A stretch of DNA of 64,000 bases from Chitinibacter bivalviorum (GTDB lineage Bacteria > Pseudomonadota > Gammaproteobacteria > Burkholderiales > Chitinibacteraceae), in contig NZ_CP058627.1 of NCBI RefSeq assembly GCF_013403565.1, forward strand, positions 2,728,001-2,792,000, written 5' to 3'. Each line of letters opens with the position of its first letter. Position 1 is the first letter of the stretch. The notes under the pieces are model-generated. The model did no database searches. It was not told where the DNA came from and saw only the letters and a list, made by a program, of their open reading frames with translations. Position numbers and translations under genes: made by a program. Of this stretch, positions 36,601 to 45,973 are shown in pieces.

Positions 36601-37350
36601 GATGTGCACGTTGAAGACGAGCAACGCTTTATCCAGCTGAACGAGCATAAAGTCCCGCTGATCGAGCTGGAAACCCTGTTCGGCCTGCCTGTTCCGGCCT
36701 TGAGCCAGCAAAAAACCGGCTTACCCGCCATTGTGTTGCAGCTTGATTCGGGCGCACTCAAGGCGGTGCAAATCCAGCGCGTAATCGACTCGCGCGATAT
36801 TGTGGTGAAAGATCTGGGCCAGTTTGTACCGCGTATTCCGGGCATGCTCGGCGCAACGGTGCTCGGTGACGGCGGCGTGGCTTCGGTCGTTGATTTGCGT
36901 GAATTGCTCGATAGCGAATTGATCGCCTTGAACGCGCTGCACGCGAGCACGCAGCAAGATCAAGCGATGAGTTTGCCGCGCGCCTTGGTGATCGACGACT
37001 CGATCTCGGCTCGCCGCGCGACGACTCAATTTATGCGAGATTCGGGCTTTGAAGTTCGCCCAGCACTCGATGGCTTGGATGCCATTGAACAACTGGAAAA
37101 CTGGACACCCGATATTGTACTGGTCGATATGGAAATGCCGCGTATGAATGGCTTGGAGCTGGCCGCCTACTTCCGCGCCCAGCCGCATTTGCAGCATATT
37201 CCGATCATTATGATTACCTCACGCTCGACGGAAAAACACCGCCGTCAGGCCGAGCTATCTGGGGTATCGCGCTATCTGGTTAAGCCGTTTAACGATGAAC
37301 AGCTGATGCAACAAGTGATGGATTTAATGGAGGAAAAACTGGCTGCATAA
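33619..37350 (+). CDS. chpA: Hybrid chemotaxis kinase ChpA (CheA-receiver)
   Basis: 1243 residues. The N-terminal 480 are mostly helical, Ala/Leu-rich and weakly conserved. A canonical Hpt domain has the phospho-acceptor His524 (AAHTLKGAANT). A CheA dimerisation region follows, then the ATPase domain (N-box LRNAIDHGIE near 831; G1 box DDGAGLD near 873; GRGIGMDIV), a CheW-like domain and a C-terminal receiver with Asp1170 (VDMEMPRMNG). Pseudomonas ChpA has many Hpt units; I see one complete one here. It phosphorylates PilG and PilH. Start: GTG at 33619, with AAGGGGG upstream. Confidence 0.93.
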   Translation: MLAESSAALLAALATAIANCLDADHTDHQAALLDATTAAHQLGELAEQAGQTGFWSYCSMLAEQLASCVSAAKYTPPAHTAQVLIDYLAQPAAPQRLALLELLANTGWPTPMPDEELQVFAELLQQDAAAQATDAAQCIDILPPACASNDLAHANDAMLDDSSELLASLAAMQLKAAEFEDEHIDVFSLLDEVGQLVQQDWQTMQLADLLLALSLAAQAEQKTTLDALCQQLDYLLAERSNPSREALAEQLPLLLLDALMSEPDQLTALIARAEVLFAPAAHQHLEPSLTTPSRAEETHQAATVSDTGMTTEPAVVGADMLQILSEELETMAQPLADVIAQLSKGDAASAEGVTEICELIERLTQACYGIGMPPLGDYLATLSLRLLTSIETGWNDAFSNILLELTQWLGQYCAEPQNENHVEALLGMLMLMGEDDEALLASLRARLLAQEISAHTLSPAPERQKIALLSDVSLAVPDDISAELMEGLLQELPVQAGAFAQAMQKVVSGRGSMADLDIAKRAAHTLKGAANTVGIAGVANLTHHLEDILIALSEAGHLPGAAMANLLTEAGDCLEGMAEALMGSGPVPSDSVSVFQRVLDLANLIDIEGINTEGISSESSISNNQPAIPAGTPIEAQQEQIEAMVRIPAKLVDEMLNLLGESIVSVAQMRELLSQSSEVNRRMRAQNQNVQQLVGELEQRIEVRSLGIATPAANQDFDALEFESYNELHSISRRLTEATTDSRELGLETESLYQRLGEAIEAQHRLQVNNQEVVMRTRMVPVSTIEAGLQRAARQTARLLDKDVALDLHGEHTLVDSHLLNTIVDPLMHVLRNAIDHGIETPELRLAKGKPEQGQIRLAFAREGNSIVVRCKDDGAGLDLAAIRSKAERLGLIDGQTLLSQNETARLILRHGFSIRDEASQVSGRGIGMDIVLSTVNALKGNLVLHTEQESGLQIEMRFPVSLVASHALLIESQQQRMAISTSGILDLAYFDLADVHVEDEQRFIQLNEHKVPLIELETLFGLPVPALSQQKTGLPAIVLQLDSGALKAVQIQRVIDSRDIVVKDLGQFVPRIPGMLGATVLGDGGVASVVDLRELLDSELIALNALHASTQQDQAMSLPRALVIDDSISARRATTQFMRDSGFEVRPALDGLDAIEQLENWTPDIVLVDMEMPRMNGLELAAYFRAQPHLQHIPIIMITSRSTEKHRRQAELSGVSRYLVKPFNDEQLMQQVMDLMEEKLAA

Positions 37351-37356
37351 GCCAGA

Positions 37357-37405
37357 GGGTATATTTCTGTAGATCTTTATATCAAAGAATTACAGAGATA
37401 TACCC
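37357..37405. repeat. 49-bp inverted-end repeat, copy 12
   Basis: GGGTATATTTCTGTAGATC ... TTACAGAGATATACCC; 49 bp. The ends pair over about 14 of 15 positions, the longest inverted ends in the set. It lies 6 bp after the chpA stop. TGTAGATCTTT is the inverse of a block in copy 9. Confidence 0.8.
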
Positions 37406-37466
37406 AACCATTAGCGATTGAAAATCTCATCATGGCCATGCGATCCGCGCAGCCATGGCCAATCGA

Positions 37467-38129
37467 TTAGCCATACATCGGTAACAGCGACTTGAGCTGA
37501 TGCGGCTTACCCAGCAAAGCCTTTGCCAACTCTTCAAACAATGCTGGCGAGCATTGATCTGGCGTCAAAATCTGCCAATCATCGATAAAATCTTCTAAAT
37601 TACGCAAATTGAGCTTAACCGTACCCGCGGCAATATCGCTCTCGAAGCGCAAGCGCGTTGGAAACTCGGGCGAAATCGTCAGCACAATCCGCAGCATTTT
37701 ACCGTCAGCATTTTTGACGATTTTTTCATCGACTTTACAGCCAAAACGCCACAGCCGCTCTTTCAGATATTGGGCCTCATTGACCGAAGTATAGGCCACT
37801 TGCAAAGGCGCACCAGCGCGCCAATTCACCGCAAATTCGATGTATTCATAGCAATACACGCCATCGATTTGCTGCGTACGCGAGCGGGTCGCCGCATCAA
37901 GCATCTGGGCATTATTGAGTTCACCCACGCCAAAAATCCGATAGGTGTGCGGGCTATTGGGGCAAACGACTTTGAGCTGCTCGGCCAAGACGCGGTAATA
38001 CTCATAGACTCGGCTCATCGCCGGCTGTATCTGCGCCACATTCGCCGCTTTGCGCTCGCGCTCCAGCGCGTCATTTTGCTGCACCGCAGTTGCCTGCTGC
38101 TTTAATTCATCCAATAAACCCATTGCCAT
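37467..38129 (-). CDS. Hypothetical cytoplasmic protein
   Basis: 220 residues, no signal peptide or membrane segment. A charged helical N-terminus (about 1-50, LLDELKQQATAVQQNDALERERK) is followed by a mixed alpha/beta body with YCYEYIEFAVNW and LRIVLTISPEFPTRLRFESDI. I do not recognise the family. It is a single gene converging with chpA, with the divergent mdaB 260 bp away. The codons starting at 38129 (ATG) and 38123 (ATG) are both plausible starts. Confidence 0.7.
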   Translation of the reverse strand: MAMGLLDELKQQATAVQQNDALERERKAANVAQIQPAMSRVYEYYRVLAEQLKVVCPNSPHTYRIFGVGELNNAQMLDAATRSRTQQIDGVYCYEYIEFAVNWRAGAPLQVAYTSVNEAQYLKERLWRFGCKVDEKIVKNADGKMLRIVLTISPEFPTRLRFESDIAAGTVKLNLRNLEDFIDDWQILTPDQCSPALFEELAKALLGKPHQLKSLLPMYG

Positions 38130-38392
38130 TTCCCAGCAAAAACGTTCGACAATCTTACATTATCAACAAGGCAGTGCAAATAACTGCATTCAACGCCACG
38201 CCAGACGGCGTCACTCACCGCGCGTGTCGGCCCGCCGATCGCAACGCCGATCATCTTAAAAAATGCAATTTCAGATAAGGAGATCTGGGCTCAGGGGTAA
38301 AAATCACATTCAGGAAGTGGGCTTATTTACTACAAACCCCACGCGCAGCCCGATATGCTATCCGCATCAAACTTCAGCAGTGGGACACCCGT

Positions 38393-38989
38393 ATGTCAAA
38401 TATCTTGATTATTAATGCCGCCAAGAAAATGGCGCATTCCGCAGGCGCACTCAATGATTCGCTTGCTCAATTAGCGCAGCAAACGCTGCAAGAGCAAGGG
38501 CATGAAGTCGCAATGACCCATCTTGAGTCTGCGTATGATTTGGATGCGGAAGTGGCCAAAATCTTGGCCGCAGATTTGATTATTTATCAAATGCCCGCGT
38601 GGTGGATGGGGCCGCCGTGGACACTCAAAAAATACTTTGACGATGTGTTCACGCATGGTCATGGCAAATTGTATGGCAGCGATGGCCGTACACGCAGCGA
38701 CCCGAGCAAGAAATACGGCTCTGGCGGCTTGCTACAGAATAAGCACTATATGCTCTCTGTCACGTGGAATGCTCCGCTGGCGGCATTTGAAGAACCTGGC
38801 CAATTTTTTGAAGGCAAAGGCGTGGATGCGGTGTATTTTCCCGTCCATAAAGCCAATCAGTTTTTGGGCTTGAAACCCTTGCCAACGTTTATGTGCAACG
38901 ATGTGATTAAAGACCCGCATATTGAAACCGACTTTATCCGCTATCGCGCCCATTTACTTGAGCACGTTCCGCAATTGGAAACGGCCTAA
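38393..38989 (+). CDS. mdaB: NADPH:quinone reductase MdaB
   Basis: A 198-residue flavodoxin-fold FAD enzyme of the modulator-of-drug-activity-B type. It carries NILIINAAKKMAHSAGALN (phosphate loop), QMPAWWMGPPWTLKKYFDDVF and the LSVTWNAPLAAFEEPGQFF substrate-side loop. It makes two-electron quinone reductions that limit oxidative stress. The 263-bp region upstream (38130-38392) holds its promoter and nothing else I recognise. A terminator shared with ygiQ follows. Confidence 0.92.
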   Translation: MSNILIINAAKKMAHSAGALNDSLAQLAQQTLQEQGHEVAMTHLESAYDLDAEVAKILAADLIIYQMPAWWMGPPWTLKKYFDDVFTHGHGKLYGSDGRTRSDPSKKYGSGGLLQNKHYMLSVTWNAPLAAFEEPGQFFEGKGVDAVYFPVHKANQFLGLKPLPTFMCNDVIKDPHIETDFIRYRAHLLEHVPQLETA

Positions 38990-39067
38990 GAGCAGCACAG
39001 TAGGCGATCAGGCTGCGCCCAATTCACTTCGTTGAATCGCAACTGCTCAATTCCCTGCGCTACCATC

Positions 39068-39097
39068 AAAAAAATCCCCGCTGCAGGCGGGGATTTT
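39068..39097. terminator. Bidirectional terminator between mdaB and ygiQ
   Basis: Arms AAAAATCCCCGC and GCGGGGATTTTT with a short TGCAG-type loop. A and T runs on both sides suit the two converging genes. Confidence 0.85.
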
Positions 39098-39100
39098 TAT

Positions 39101-41419
39101 TTAGCGTGGTTTCTTGCTCAAACCAGCGGGTTTACCCGCCGTGGGTCTTGCACCCGCCGGCTTGCCAGTGACGGGCTTGCTGCCAAAGGGCTTGCCTGCG
39201 GCAGGACGTGCGGCCGGCTTAGTTACACCACGGGGTATTGCCCCGGCTACGTTTCTGTTATTGCCTTGCGGTGACTTACCCCGATTAGGTATTTTACCAA
39301 CAGAGCCCGGCCCACCGCCGCCACGCGCATTGCCCTTGGGCGCTTGCAGCGATTTTTCGCTGGCAGTTTCGGCAGGGATCAATTGCTTAGGCCCAGTGCC
39401 AATTAAATCAGCGCGACCCATGCTGATCAGCGCTTCGCGCAAGATCGGCCAGTTTTTCGGATCGTGGTAACGCAAGAACGCTTTGTGAATGCGGCGGCGT
39501 TTTTCGTCGCGGATGATGTCGACTTTTTCCGAGCTACGCGCAATGCGTTTCAGTGGATTGCGCTTGGTGTGCCACATCGTCGTCGCCATCGCCATCGGCG
39601 TTGGCGTAAACGCTTGCACCTGATCGGGGCGGAAGTTGTTTTTCTTCAGCCACAGGGCCAGATTCAGCATGTCTTCATCGCTAGTGCCCGGATGCGCGGC
39701 GATAAAGTACGGGATCAAATATTGCTTCTTGCCCGCCAGCTTGCTGTAGTGATCGAACATGTCTTTGAAGCGCTCAAACGTACCGATGCCCGGCTTCATC
39801 ATCTTCGACAATGGGCCTTCTTCGGTGTGCTCGGGGGCGATTTTCAAGTAGCCGCTGACGTGATGCGTGACGAGTTCTTTAACGTATTCAGGCGACTCGA
39901 CCGCCAAGTCGTAGCGCAGACCCGAGCCAATGGTGATTTTTTTCACGCCATTGATTTTGCGCGCCTTGCGATACAGTTGAATCAGACTGCTGTGGTCAGT
40001 ATTTAGATTCTCACAGATGCCCGGATAGACGCAGCTCAAACGACGACAGGACTGCTCGATTTTCGGGTCTTTACACGCGAGGCGATACATATTCGCCGTT
40101 GGCCCGCCCAGATCAGAAATGTGGCCGGTAAAGCCTTCGGTCTTGTCGCGGATTTCTTCGATCTCGCGCAGGATCGAGCCTTCCGAGCGGCTTTGGATAA
40201 TCCGCCCCTCGTGTTCGGTGATCGAACAGAAGGTACAGCCACCAAAACAGCCGCGCATGATATTGATCGAGAAACGGATCATATCCCACGCCGGAATCAC
40301 TTGCTCGCCGTAGCTTGGGTGCGGGTTGCGCGCGAAATACTGGTCGAATACATAATCCATTTCCGCTGTTTCGAGCGGAATCGGCGGCGGGTTCATCCAC
40401 ACATCGCGCTCGCCGTGCTGCTGCACCATTGCGCGCGCGTTGCCGGGGTTGGATTCCAAATGCAGCGTGCGGCTGGCGTGCGCGTAGCTGACTGGATCGT
40501 AGGTCACCGTTTCAAACGAGGGAATGCGAATCACGGTGCGGCCACGTACTTCACGGCGCGCGGCAAGGCGTGCTTCACGTGAAACAATTTTAATCGTCTG
40601 CACGCCATCAGCAGGGGTATCGGCCTGTGCACCTTTCTGCATTTCCTCTTCAGTCGCATACGGGTTGATGTGTGGGTCGATTTTGCCCGGAATATCAACG
40701 ACTGATGAATCTAGCTCAACCCAGCCTTCAGGTTTCCAGCCGTGCGGAGCAAGGAAGGCTGTACCGCGTACATCGCGGATTTCGCTCATTTTTTCGCCCG
40801 CCGCCACGCGCTGTGTCACTTCAACCAAGGCACGTTCGGCGTTGCCGAATAACAGCAGATCGGCTTTAGAGTAAATCAGCGCCGATTGGCGAATTTTGTC
40901 GCTCCAGTAATCGTATTGCGCGATACGGCGCAAGCTGGCCTCAATGCCACCCGCCATAATCTGCACGCCGGGATAGGCTTCGCGGCAGCGCTGGCAATAC
41001 ACGTTCAGCGCGCGATCAGGGCGTTTGCCCGCGACCCCGCCCGGCGTGTACGCGTCGTCCGAGCGCGGCTTTTTATCGGCGGTGTAGCGGTTAATCATCG
41101 AATCCATATTGCCGGCGGTGACGCCGAAATACAGCCGTGGCTTGCCGAGCTGTTTGAAGTCTTCGCTAGAGGTCCAATCGGGCTGGCTGATAATGCCGAC
41201 GCGAAAGCCTTGCGCTTCGAGCAGGCGGCCAAGCAGTGCCATACCAAAACTCGGATGATCGATGTAGGCGTCGCCCGTCACGATGATGATGTCGCACTCA
41301 TCCCAGCCGAGCTGATCCATTTCCTTGCGGCTCATCGGCAGGAAAGGCGCAGGTTTGCGCGGCGCAAAGCCCGCAGGTAGCTCGTAAATGGGCTTGAGGG
41401 TGGAATGAGTTTGATTCAT
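39101..41419 (-). CDS. ygiQ: YgiQ-family radical SAM protein
   Basis: 772 residues. An N-terminal B12-binding-like part (about 30-200; [21 protein letters not shown]) is followed by a radical-SAM core with cluster cysteines 391, 395 and 398 ([16 protein letters not shown]). A C-terminal DUF3362-type region comes next. The last 80 residues are a low-complexity basic tail rich in G, K, P, A and R, with repeated KPAG/RPTAGKP units that may bind RNA or acidic partners. The substrate is unknown. ATG at 41419. Single gene. Confidence 0.9.
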   Translation of the reverse strand: MNQTHSTLKPIYELPAGFAPRKPAPFLPMSRKEMDQLGWDECDIIIVTGDAYIDHPSFGMALLGRLLEAQGFRVGIISQPDWTSSEDFKQLGKPRLYFGVTAGNMDSMINRYTADKKPRSDDAYTPGGVAGKRPDRALNVYCQRCREAYPGVQIMAGGIEASLRRIAQYDYWSDKIRQSALIYSKADLLLFGNAERALVEVTQRVAAGEKMSEIRDVRGTAFLAPHGWKPEGWVELDSSVVDIPGKIDPHINPYATEEEMQKGAQADTPADGVQTIKIVSREARLAARREVRGRTVIRIPSFETVTYDPVSYAHASRTLHLESNPGNARAMVQQHGERDVWMNPPPIPLETAEMDYVFDQYFARNPHPSYGEQVIPAWDMIRFSINIMRGCFGGCTFCSITEHEGRIIQSRSEGSILREIEEIRDKTEGFTGHISDLGGPTANMYRLACKDPKIEQSCRRLSCVYPGICENLNTDHSSLIQLYRKARKINGVKKITIGSGLRYDLAVESPEYVKELVTHHVSGYLKIAPEHTEEGPLSKMMKPGIGTFERFKDMFDHYSKLAGKKQYLIPYFIAAHPGTSDEDMLNLALWLKKNNFRPDQVQAFTPTPMAMATTMWHTKRNPLKRIARSSEKVDIIRDEKRRRIHKAFLRYHDPKNWPILREALISMGRADLIGTGPKQLIPAETASEKSLQAPKGNARGGGGPGSVGKIPNRGKSPQGNNRNVAGAIPRGVTKPAARPAAGKPFGSKPVTGKPAGARPTAGKPAGLSKKPR

Positions 41420-41588
41420 GGCGACAGCAAATTAGACTAATCGCGCATTGTCGCAGATTTTGCCGCTCTTGCGCAGCTAAATGCTTGTTTTTTATCGAAT
41501 AAACTGGCGAAAACCAGTAAAAATACCCAGATAAAAACTAAGGGTTTTGGGCGGGCTTGGCGCCGAGATAGACCAGCGCAATGAAAAC

Positions 41589-43982
41589 TCAAGCCAGCGT
41601 CATCGGCGCCTCAAACGGCAAAGTCAGTGTAATTTCAAGACCTTGCCCCACCTCGCTACGCAAACTAATTTCCCCGCCCAATTTGCCATGCACTATCGAA
41701 TAGACCTGATACAGCCCTAAACCACTGCGCCCCTGACCAAATTGAGTCGTATAGAAAGGCTCAAAGATTTTCTTTTGCAATTCGTGCGAAACACCAGCGC
41801 CATTATCCTGATAGCGTATTTGCAGTCGTCCATCGTGCAAAGCCTGCGCATGGATTTGAATCACTCCGCCCGCAGCGCCAGTAAATCCATGCAGCAGCGA
41901 ATTTTGCAGCAATTGCTGAAAGATCAGCTCTAACTCGGGTCGAAAGCTCATCAAAAATACGTCGCGGGCAATCGCTAGCTCTACGGTGATGTGGCGAGCC
42001 CGAAGAATACCGTCAAGTCGCGCAACTTGCTCACCAAGTAGCGTGGCAAGAACGATGGATTCAGGCGCTTGCGTTGAGCGTTCATTCGACAATTGGCGCA
42101 AATCGCGGATCAAATCGCTAGAACGTTGTGCATTGCGCTCGATCAGATCGGCAATTTGTAAACCTTCGACGATGTATTGCTCTACCTGTGATTTCTTGAG
42201 TGCGCCTAATTGCAATTGCTGATTCATTTCGCGGCTATTATCGCTAAAGGTCGTTGCCGCAGTCAGGATACTGCCCAAAGGGGTATTCAGTTCGTGCGCA
42301 AAACCCGCCACTAAATGCCCTAATGCGGCGAGCTTTTCGGCTTGAATCAATTTTTGGCTTGCCTGACTTAAGGCGCGGGTGCGCTCTTGCACCCGTGTTT
42401 CAAGCTGATCATTTTGCTCGATCAACTGCGTATTGAGCCGCGCGATCTGCTGCTGGTCGAGATTTTGTCGATGTTGCGCCATCGCTCGCACAGCTAGCAA
42501 GCCCAATTGATGGGCATGTTGAATCTCATCGCGTAACCAGTTGCGTTGCTGCCCCAAATGTTCAAAAGCCAGCACCGCGATAAACTCCTCATTCAAACGC
42601 ACAGGCACCAGTAAAATCGCCTGAATATCTTGTGCCTGCAAAGCATATTCGCTCCAGCGCCACGTGTATAAATGCTGCCCTGCCGAATGCGCGATAATCA
42701 TTTCACCCGACTTCAGATTGTCGAATAAGCTGGCAAAAGCTTCCCCTGCCACACGTGGCCCCGGCTTGAGTAATTCGCCCAGAGCATTGGTGCGCACCTG
42801 ACAATCGAGTGATTCATCATTCCAAAGCCAAAAACTCGCCTGCGCCAGATTGAGCACTTTGCAGGCAGTTAGGCACAATTGATAGCTTAATGTCGCAATA
42901 TCTCCCTGCTCCAGCGCGGGATCACTGGAAAGATCGAGTAGGATTTGATCTGAGTTTTGCAGCAAGCCCGCCACTTTGGCGACCTGCTCTAAGGGGGCTA
43001 ATTGGGTGGATTGATTGATCTTGCGATCCAGTGCTTGGCCTTGGCGTTGCATTTGCAAAGCAGTGCCTAAATCGCCGATTTGTTCACAAATCTCAGATAA
43101 TAAATACAAGAGCCGCATCCGCACATGCGCAGCACCAGCTTGCTCGGCAACGATTAAACCTTGATTCGCCAATTGCAATGCCTCGTTGGTCCGCGCCATT
43201 TTGAGCAGACATTCAGCTCGCAACAATAATGTCTGCGCCCAAGCCCAACGATAGCCCGTGCGCTCAGCGATGACGCCAGCCGCATCCAAAGCCGTCATCG
43301 CACGTGCAAAAGCCTGACGCGAAAGGTGAACTTCGCCCAGCCGCATCAGCGCTTCGGCTTCATCATCGGCATGCTTGAGTTCGCGTGCCGTATCGAGCGC
43401 AAAATTAAACGAGTCTAAGGCTTCATCGCTGCGTCGCAACTTGTGTAGATTGACGCCCAAATTGATATGCGCCTGCAGCAATAACCAGCGATCGTTCAAA
43501 TGCTCACAGCGCGCAATCGCTTCGCGGTGTAGCTTGACCGCCGAATGATGATCGCCAAGCGCGTCATAAATTTGCCCTAGCCCGACTTTGGCCTTCACCC
43601 AAGTGACATATTGCTGAGATAACTCGGCCACTTCCAGACAGCGCGCCCAAGATTGGATGGCCTCGCGATACTGGGCACTGGCGTAGTAGGCTTTACCGAT
43701 TAATTGCAATAGCCGCGCTTCAGCGTCAAATAAATGGTGACTTTGCGCCATTTGCAAGGCTTCGTATTGCAAATCAATTCGCGCGTTGCCATAGCTAATC
43801 TGCGACAGCATTTCGATCGCGGCGATCACCCCCACCGCGTCATGCTCGGCGCGTGAAGTACGCAAAAGTGCTTCCAATTGCTGCTGGGCTTGTTCCCGCT
43901 CGTTATGCAGTCGCAACTCGATTTGCGCGATTAATTTCGCAAATTGAGGCGTACTGCTAAAAGGCTGCAACAAGGGCAACAT
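41589..43982 (-). CDS. Cytoplasmic TPR-GAF histidine kinase
   Basis: 797 residues with no membrane helices. About ten TPR units occupy residues 1-330, a GAF-like domain about 350-510, and a coiled coil about 515-550. The HisKA-type motif FAHELNTPLG has its phospho-acceptor at about His563. The ATPase domain has QNSLLHG (N-box), DNGAGVS and GLGLYQVYSIV. Such HELNTPLG kinases often form hybrid pathways with unlinked regulators; no response regulator lies next to it. TPR arrays suggest a protein partner as input. The following gap holds a 49-bp repeat (44098-44146). Confidence 0.88.
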   Translation of the reverse strand: MLPLLQPFSSTPQFAKLIAQIELRLHNEREQAQQQLEALLRTSRAEHDAVGVIAAIEMLSQISYGNARIDLQYEALQMAQSHHLFDAEARLLQLIGKAYYASAQYREAIQSWARCLEVAELSQQYVTWVKAKVGLGQIYDALGDHHSAVKLHREAIARCEHLNDRWLLLQAHINLGVNLHKLRRSDEALDSFNFALDTARELKHADDEAEALMRLGEVHLSRQAFARAMTALDAAGVIAERTGYRWAWAQTLLLRAECLLKMARTNEALQLANQGLIVAEQAGAAHVRMRLLYLLSEICEQIGDLGTALQMQRQGQALDRKINQSTQLAPLEQVAKVAGLLQNSDQILLDLSSDPALEQGDIATLSYQLCLTACKVLNLAQASFWLWNDESLDCQVRTNALGELLKPGPRVAGEAFASLFDNLKSGEMIIAHSAGQHLYTWRWSEYALQAQDIQAILLVPVRLNEEFIAVLAFEHLGQQRNWLRDEIQHAHQLGLLAVRAMAQHRQNLDQQQIARLNTQLIEQNDQLETRVQERTRALSQASQKLIQAEKLAALGHLVAGFAHELNTPLGSILTAATTFSDNSREMNQQLQLGALKKSQVEQYIVEGLQIADLIERNAQRSSDLIRDLRQLSNERSTQAPESIVLATLLGEQVARLDGILRARHITVELAIARDVFLMSFRPELELIFQQLLQNSLLHGFTGAAGGVIQIHAQALHDGRLQIRYQDNGAGVSHELQKKIFEPFYTTQFGQGRSGLGLYQVYSIVHGKLGGEISLRSEVGQGLEITLTLPFEAPMTLA

Positions 43983-44097
43983 AGAGGCTCACACCAAGTA
44001 TTGATGGAGCTTATTCTAGACTTTTGATAACGGAAAGCTAGCAAAATACGCGCGCAAGGCAGGTAAGAAAATAAGGCCTAACATTAAAAAAAACAGA

Positions 44098-44146
44098 AGG
44101 TATAGCTACAGAACCATTTCGAGCAAACAACCCCAATCAAATACCC
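44098..44146. repeat. 49-bp inverted-end repeat, copy 13
   Basis: AGGTATAGCTACAG ... CAAATACCC; 49 bp. The right end is followed directly by CTA, the complement of the methyltransferase TAG stop. The first base is A in place of G. Confidence 0.65.
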
Positions 44147-44812
44147 CTAACGCTTCAATAATAAAGTCATGCCGTCGCCAGTCGGTAAAATACAATGCTC
44201 GACGCGCTGATCATCGCGCAGTTGGCGATTGAATTCATGCAAAATCGCCACGCTACGCGGGTGTTTTTCATGCGGCGCCGCAACTCGACCATTCAAGAAC
44301 ATATTATCGAGAATAATCAGCCCGCCTTGGCGCACCAATTGCAGCGCGTATTCATAGTAATTAGGGTAATTGGGCTTGTCGGCGTCGATCAGCATGCAGT
44401 CAAATGTGCCTGCAGCGCCCTCCTCGATCAGGCGGGGCAATGTTTCTATCCCGCGGCCTAAATGCATCGTTGCTTGATGATCTACGCCCGCCCGTTTCCA
44501 CCAGCTTTCCGCTTGCACGGTAAATTCATCGCAAATATCGCAGGCAACGACTTCACCGTCTGGCCCCATCCCGATGGCGGCGGCAATTGAGCTATAGCCT
44601 AAAAATGAACCGACTTCGATATAGCGTTTGGCGCCCATCATGCGCAGCAGGAAAATCAGTAAAGCGCCCTGCTCTGGCGCCAGCGACATTTTTGCGACGC
44701 GGTGCCCCATGGTTTCCTCACGCAATTGCCGCAAAATATCGGGCTCACGTAAAGCCGATTGCATAAAGTAATCACGCAGGGGTTCGGATAAAGCAAGGGT
44801 CTGGACGGTCAT
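44147..44812 (-). CDS. Class I SAM-dependent O-methyltransferase (COMT type)
   Basis: 221 residues. The SAM-binding motif IEVGSFLGYSSIAAA and the following acidic loop (VACDICDEF), the metal-binding DADKPNYPNYY, and LILDNMFLNGRV place it in the catechol/caffeoyl-CoA O-methyltransferase family 3. It would methylate a catechol-like small molecule using a divalent metal. The substrate is not known. ATG at 44812; an in-frame upstream start at 44866 adds a basic stretch unlikely to belong. The stop abuts a 49-bp repeat. Confidence 0.88.
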   Translation of the reverse strand: MTVQTLALSEPLRDYFMQSALREPDILRQLREETMGHRVAKMSLAPEQGALLIFLLRMMGAKRYIEVGSFLGYSSIAAAIGMGPDGEVVACDICDEFTVQAESWWKRAGVDHQATMHLGRGIETLPRLIEEGAAGTFDCMLIDADKPNYPNYYEYALQLVRQGGLIILDNMFLNGRVAAPHEKHPRSVAILHEFNRQLRDDQRVEHCILPTGDGMTLLLKR

Positions 44813-44890
44813 AATGGGAAAAGGTGTACGGCACAAAACGCGATTATACCGTATTGATCTACGCAATTTGCCATTGCGACGGCCAAGCCG

Positions 44891-45973
44891 CTAAGGGGTC
44901 ATCAGACGCAGCAAGCGATGGCGGGATTTACTCATTTCAAGCTCACGCTCAATTTTGCGTAAGCGCGCACTGCTATGGCGCGATAATTTCAGCGGGAAGC
45001 CTTGGCCCAAAGATTGGCCAGTGAGTAAGTCGTGCAGCTTCTTGCGATGTTCGAGGGCGAGTTTGTATTGCCCACTATCCAGATACAACTCAGCCAGCAA
45101 GGATTGCGACTCCAGTAGCAAGGTCGCTAATTGCTGCCGCTCACTAAGGCGCACGGCTTCTTGCAAACATTCTTCGGCCAGATCGATTTGATTGAGCCCG
45201 ATAAAACAACGCGCCAAGGCACTCATAACCTGCACCTGCCCTGCGACGAGCTTGTTGTGACGGAATAATTGATACGCTTGGCTCAGTATTTCTTGTGCTT
45301 CGCGATAGCGCTCGAAATGCAAATGAATCAATCCATCGTAGGTCAGAACCTCGGCGCGCCATTCGGGATGATTGATGCCATCGAGCAAGTGCTGAGAGAC
45401 TTGGCCGAGTGCCGCTAACGCGCGATCTAGCTCGCCCAATCGATAAGCCGCCGTTGCTATATTGAGCGCGACTTCGCAATCAAGCTCTTTGTCTTGCAGT
45501 GGCAAGCTCAAGCTATTGGCGATCAAATGAAAATGCATAGCTTTGCGAAAATCGCCAAATGCAAAATGCACCTTGCCAACGCCAATATAGGCGCGAATAC
45601 AGCCGCGGGAATCTTGCAATAAGGCCGCGATTTCCAACGATTTAAGCCAACTATCGAGCGCCAGATAATAATCGAGTTGCTCGTAATACAGCTGACCCAA
45701 CTCATCCTCGCATTGCATTACTGGCGGCATGTGCTTGAGCCGTTTCAAATACCGAATCGCCGTTTGCAGTGTTTTGATGGCGTCTTTTTTCTGCCCGGCC
45801 AGACTCTGCGCTTTGGCCTGCAACCGATATGCTTGGCCTATCCACTCGCCATCTTGCTGTTGACGGGCGATAGCGACTAATTGGGTCGCCTGAGCTTGTG
45901 CCTGTTCAGTATTTTGTGTGAGCAGCGCCAACGCCGCTGCATACTGCTCGGAAAATAGGCATTCAGTCGACAT
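44891..45973 (-). CDS. TPR-only regulatory-type protein
   Basis: 360 residues, all-helical, with repeated TPR units (AYRLQAKAQSLAGQKKDA, ALDSWLKSLEIAALL, AHLHFERYREAQEILSQAY-type patterns). It lacks any output domain and ends in a basic, Arg/Ser-rich tail. Its TPR array resembles that of the TPR-GGDEF gene immediately upstream (which it overlaps by 11 bp) and of two other TPR proteins in this window. I infer an adaptor or partner for the upstream cyclase. ATG at 45973 with CAGGAGA upstream. Confidence 0.75.
   Translation of the reverse strand: MSTECLFSEQYAAALALLTQNTEQAQAQATQLVAIARQQQDGEWIGQAYRLQAKAQSLAGQKKDAIKTLQTAIRYLKRLKHMPPVMQCEDELGQLYYEQLDYYLALDSWLKSLEIAALLQDSRGCIRAYIGVGKVHFAFGDFRKAMHFHLIANSLSLPLQDKELDCEVALNIATAAYRLGELDRALAALGQVSQHLLDGINHPEWRAEVLTYDGLIHLHFERYREAQEILSQAYQLFRHNKLVAGQVQVMSALARCFIGLNQIDLAEECLQEAVRLSERQQLATLLLESQSLLAELYLDSGQYKLALEHRKKLHDLLTGQSLGQGFPLKLSRHSSARLRKIERELEMSKSRHRLLRLMTP

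Noticed and set aside
39233..39247. GGGGTATTGCCCC in the 3' part of ygiQ as another repeat copy
   Set aside because: It is a short hairpin within coding sequence, and I did not find a partner end 49 bp away.
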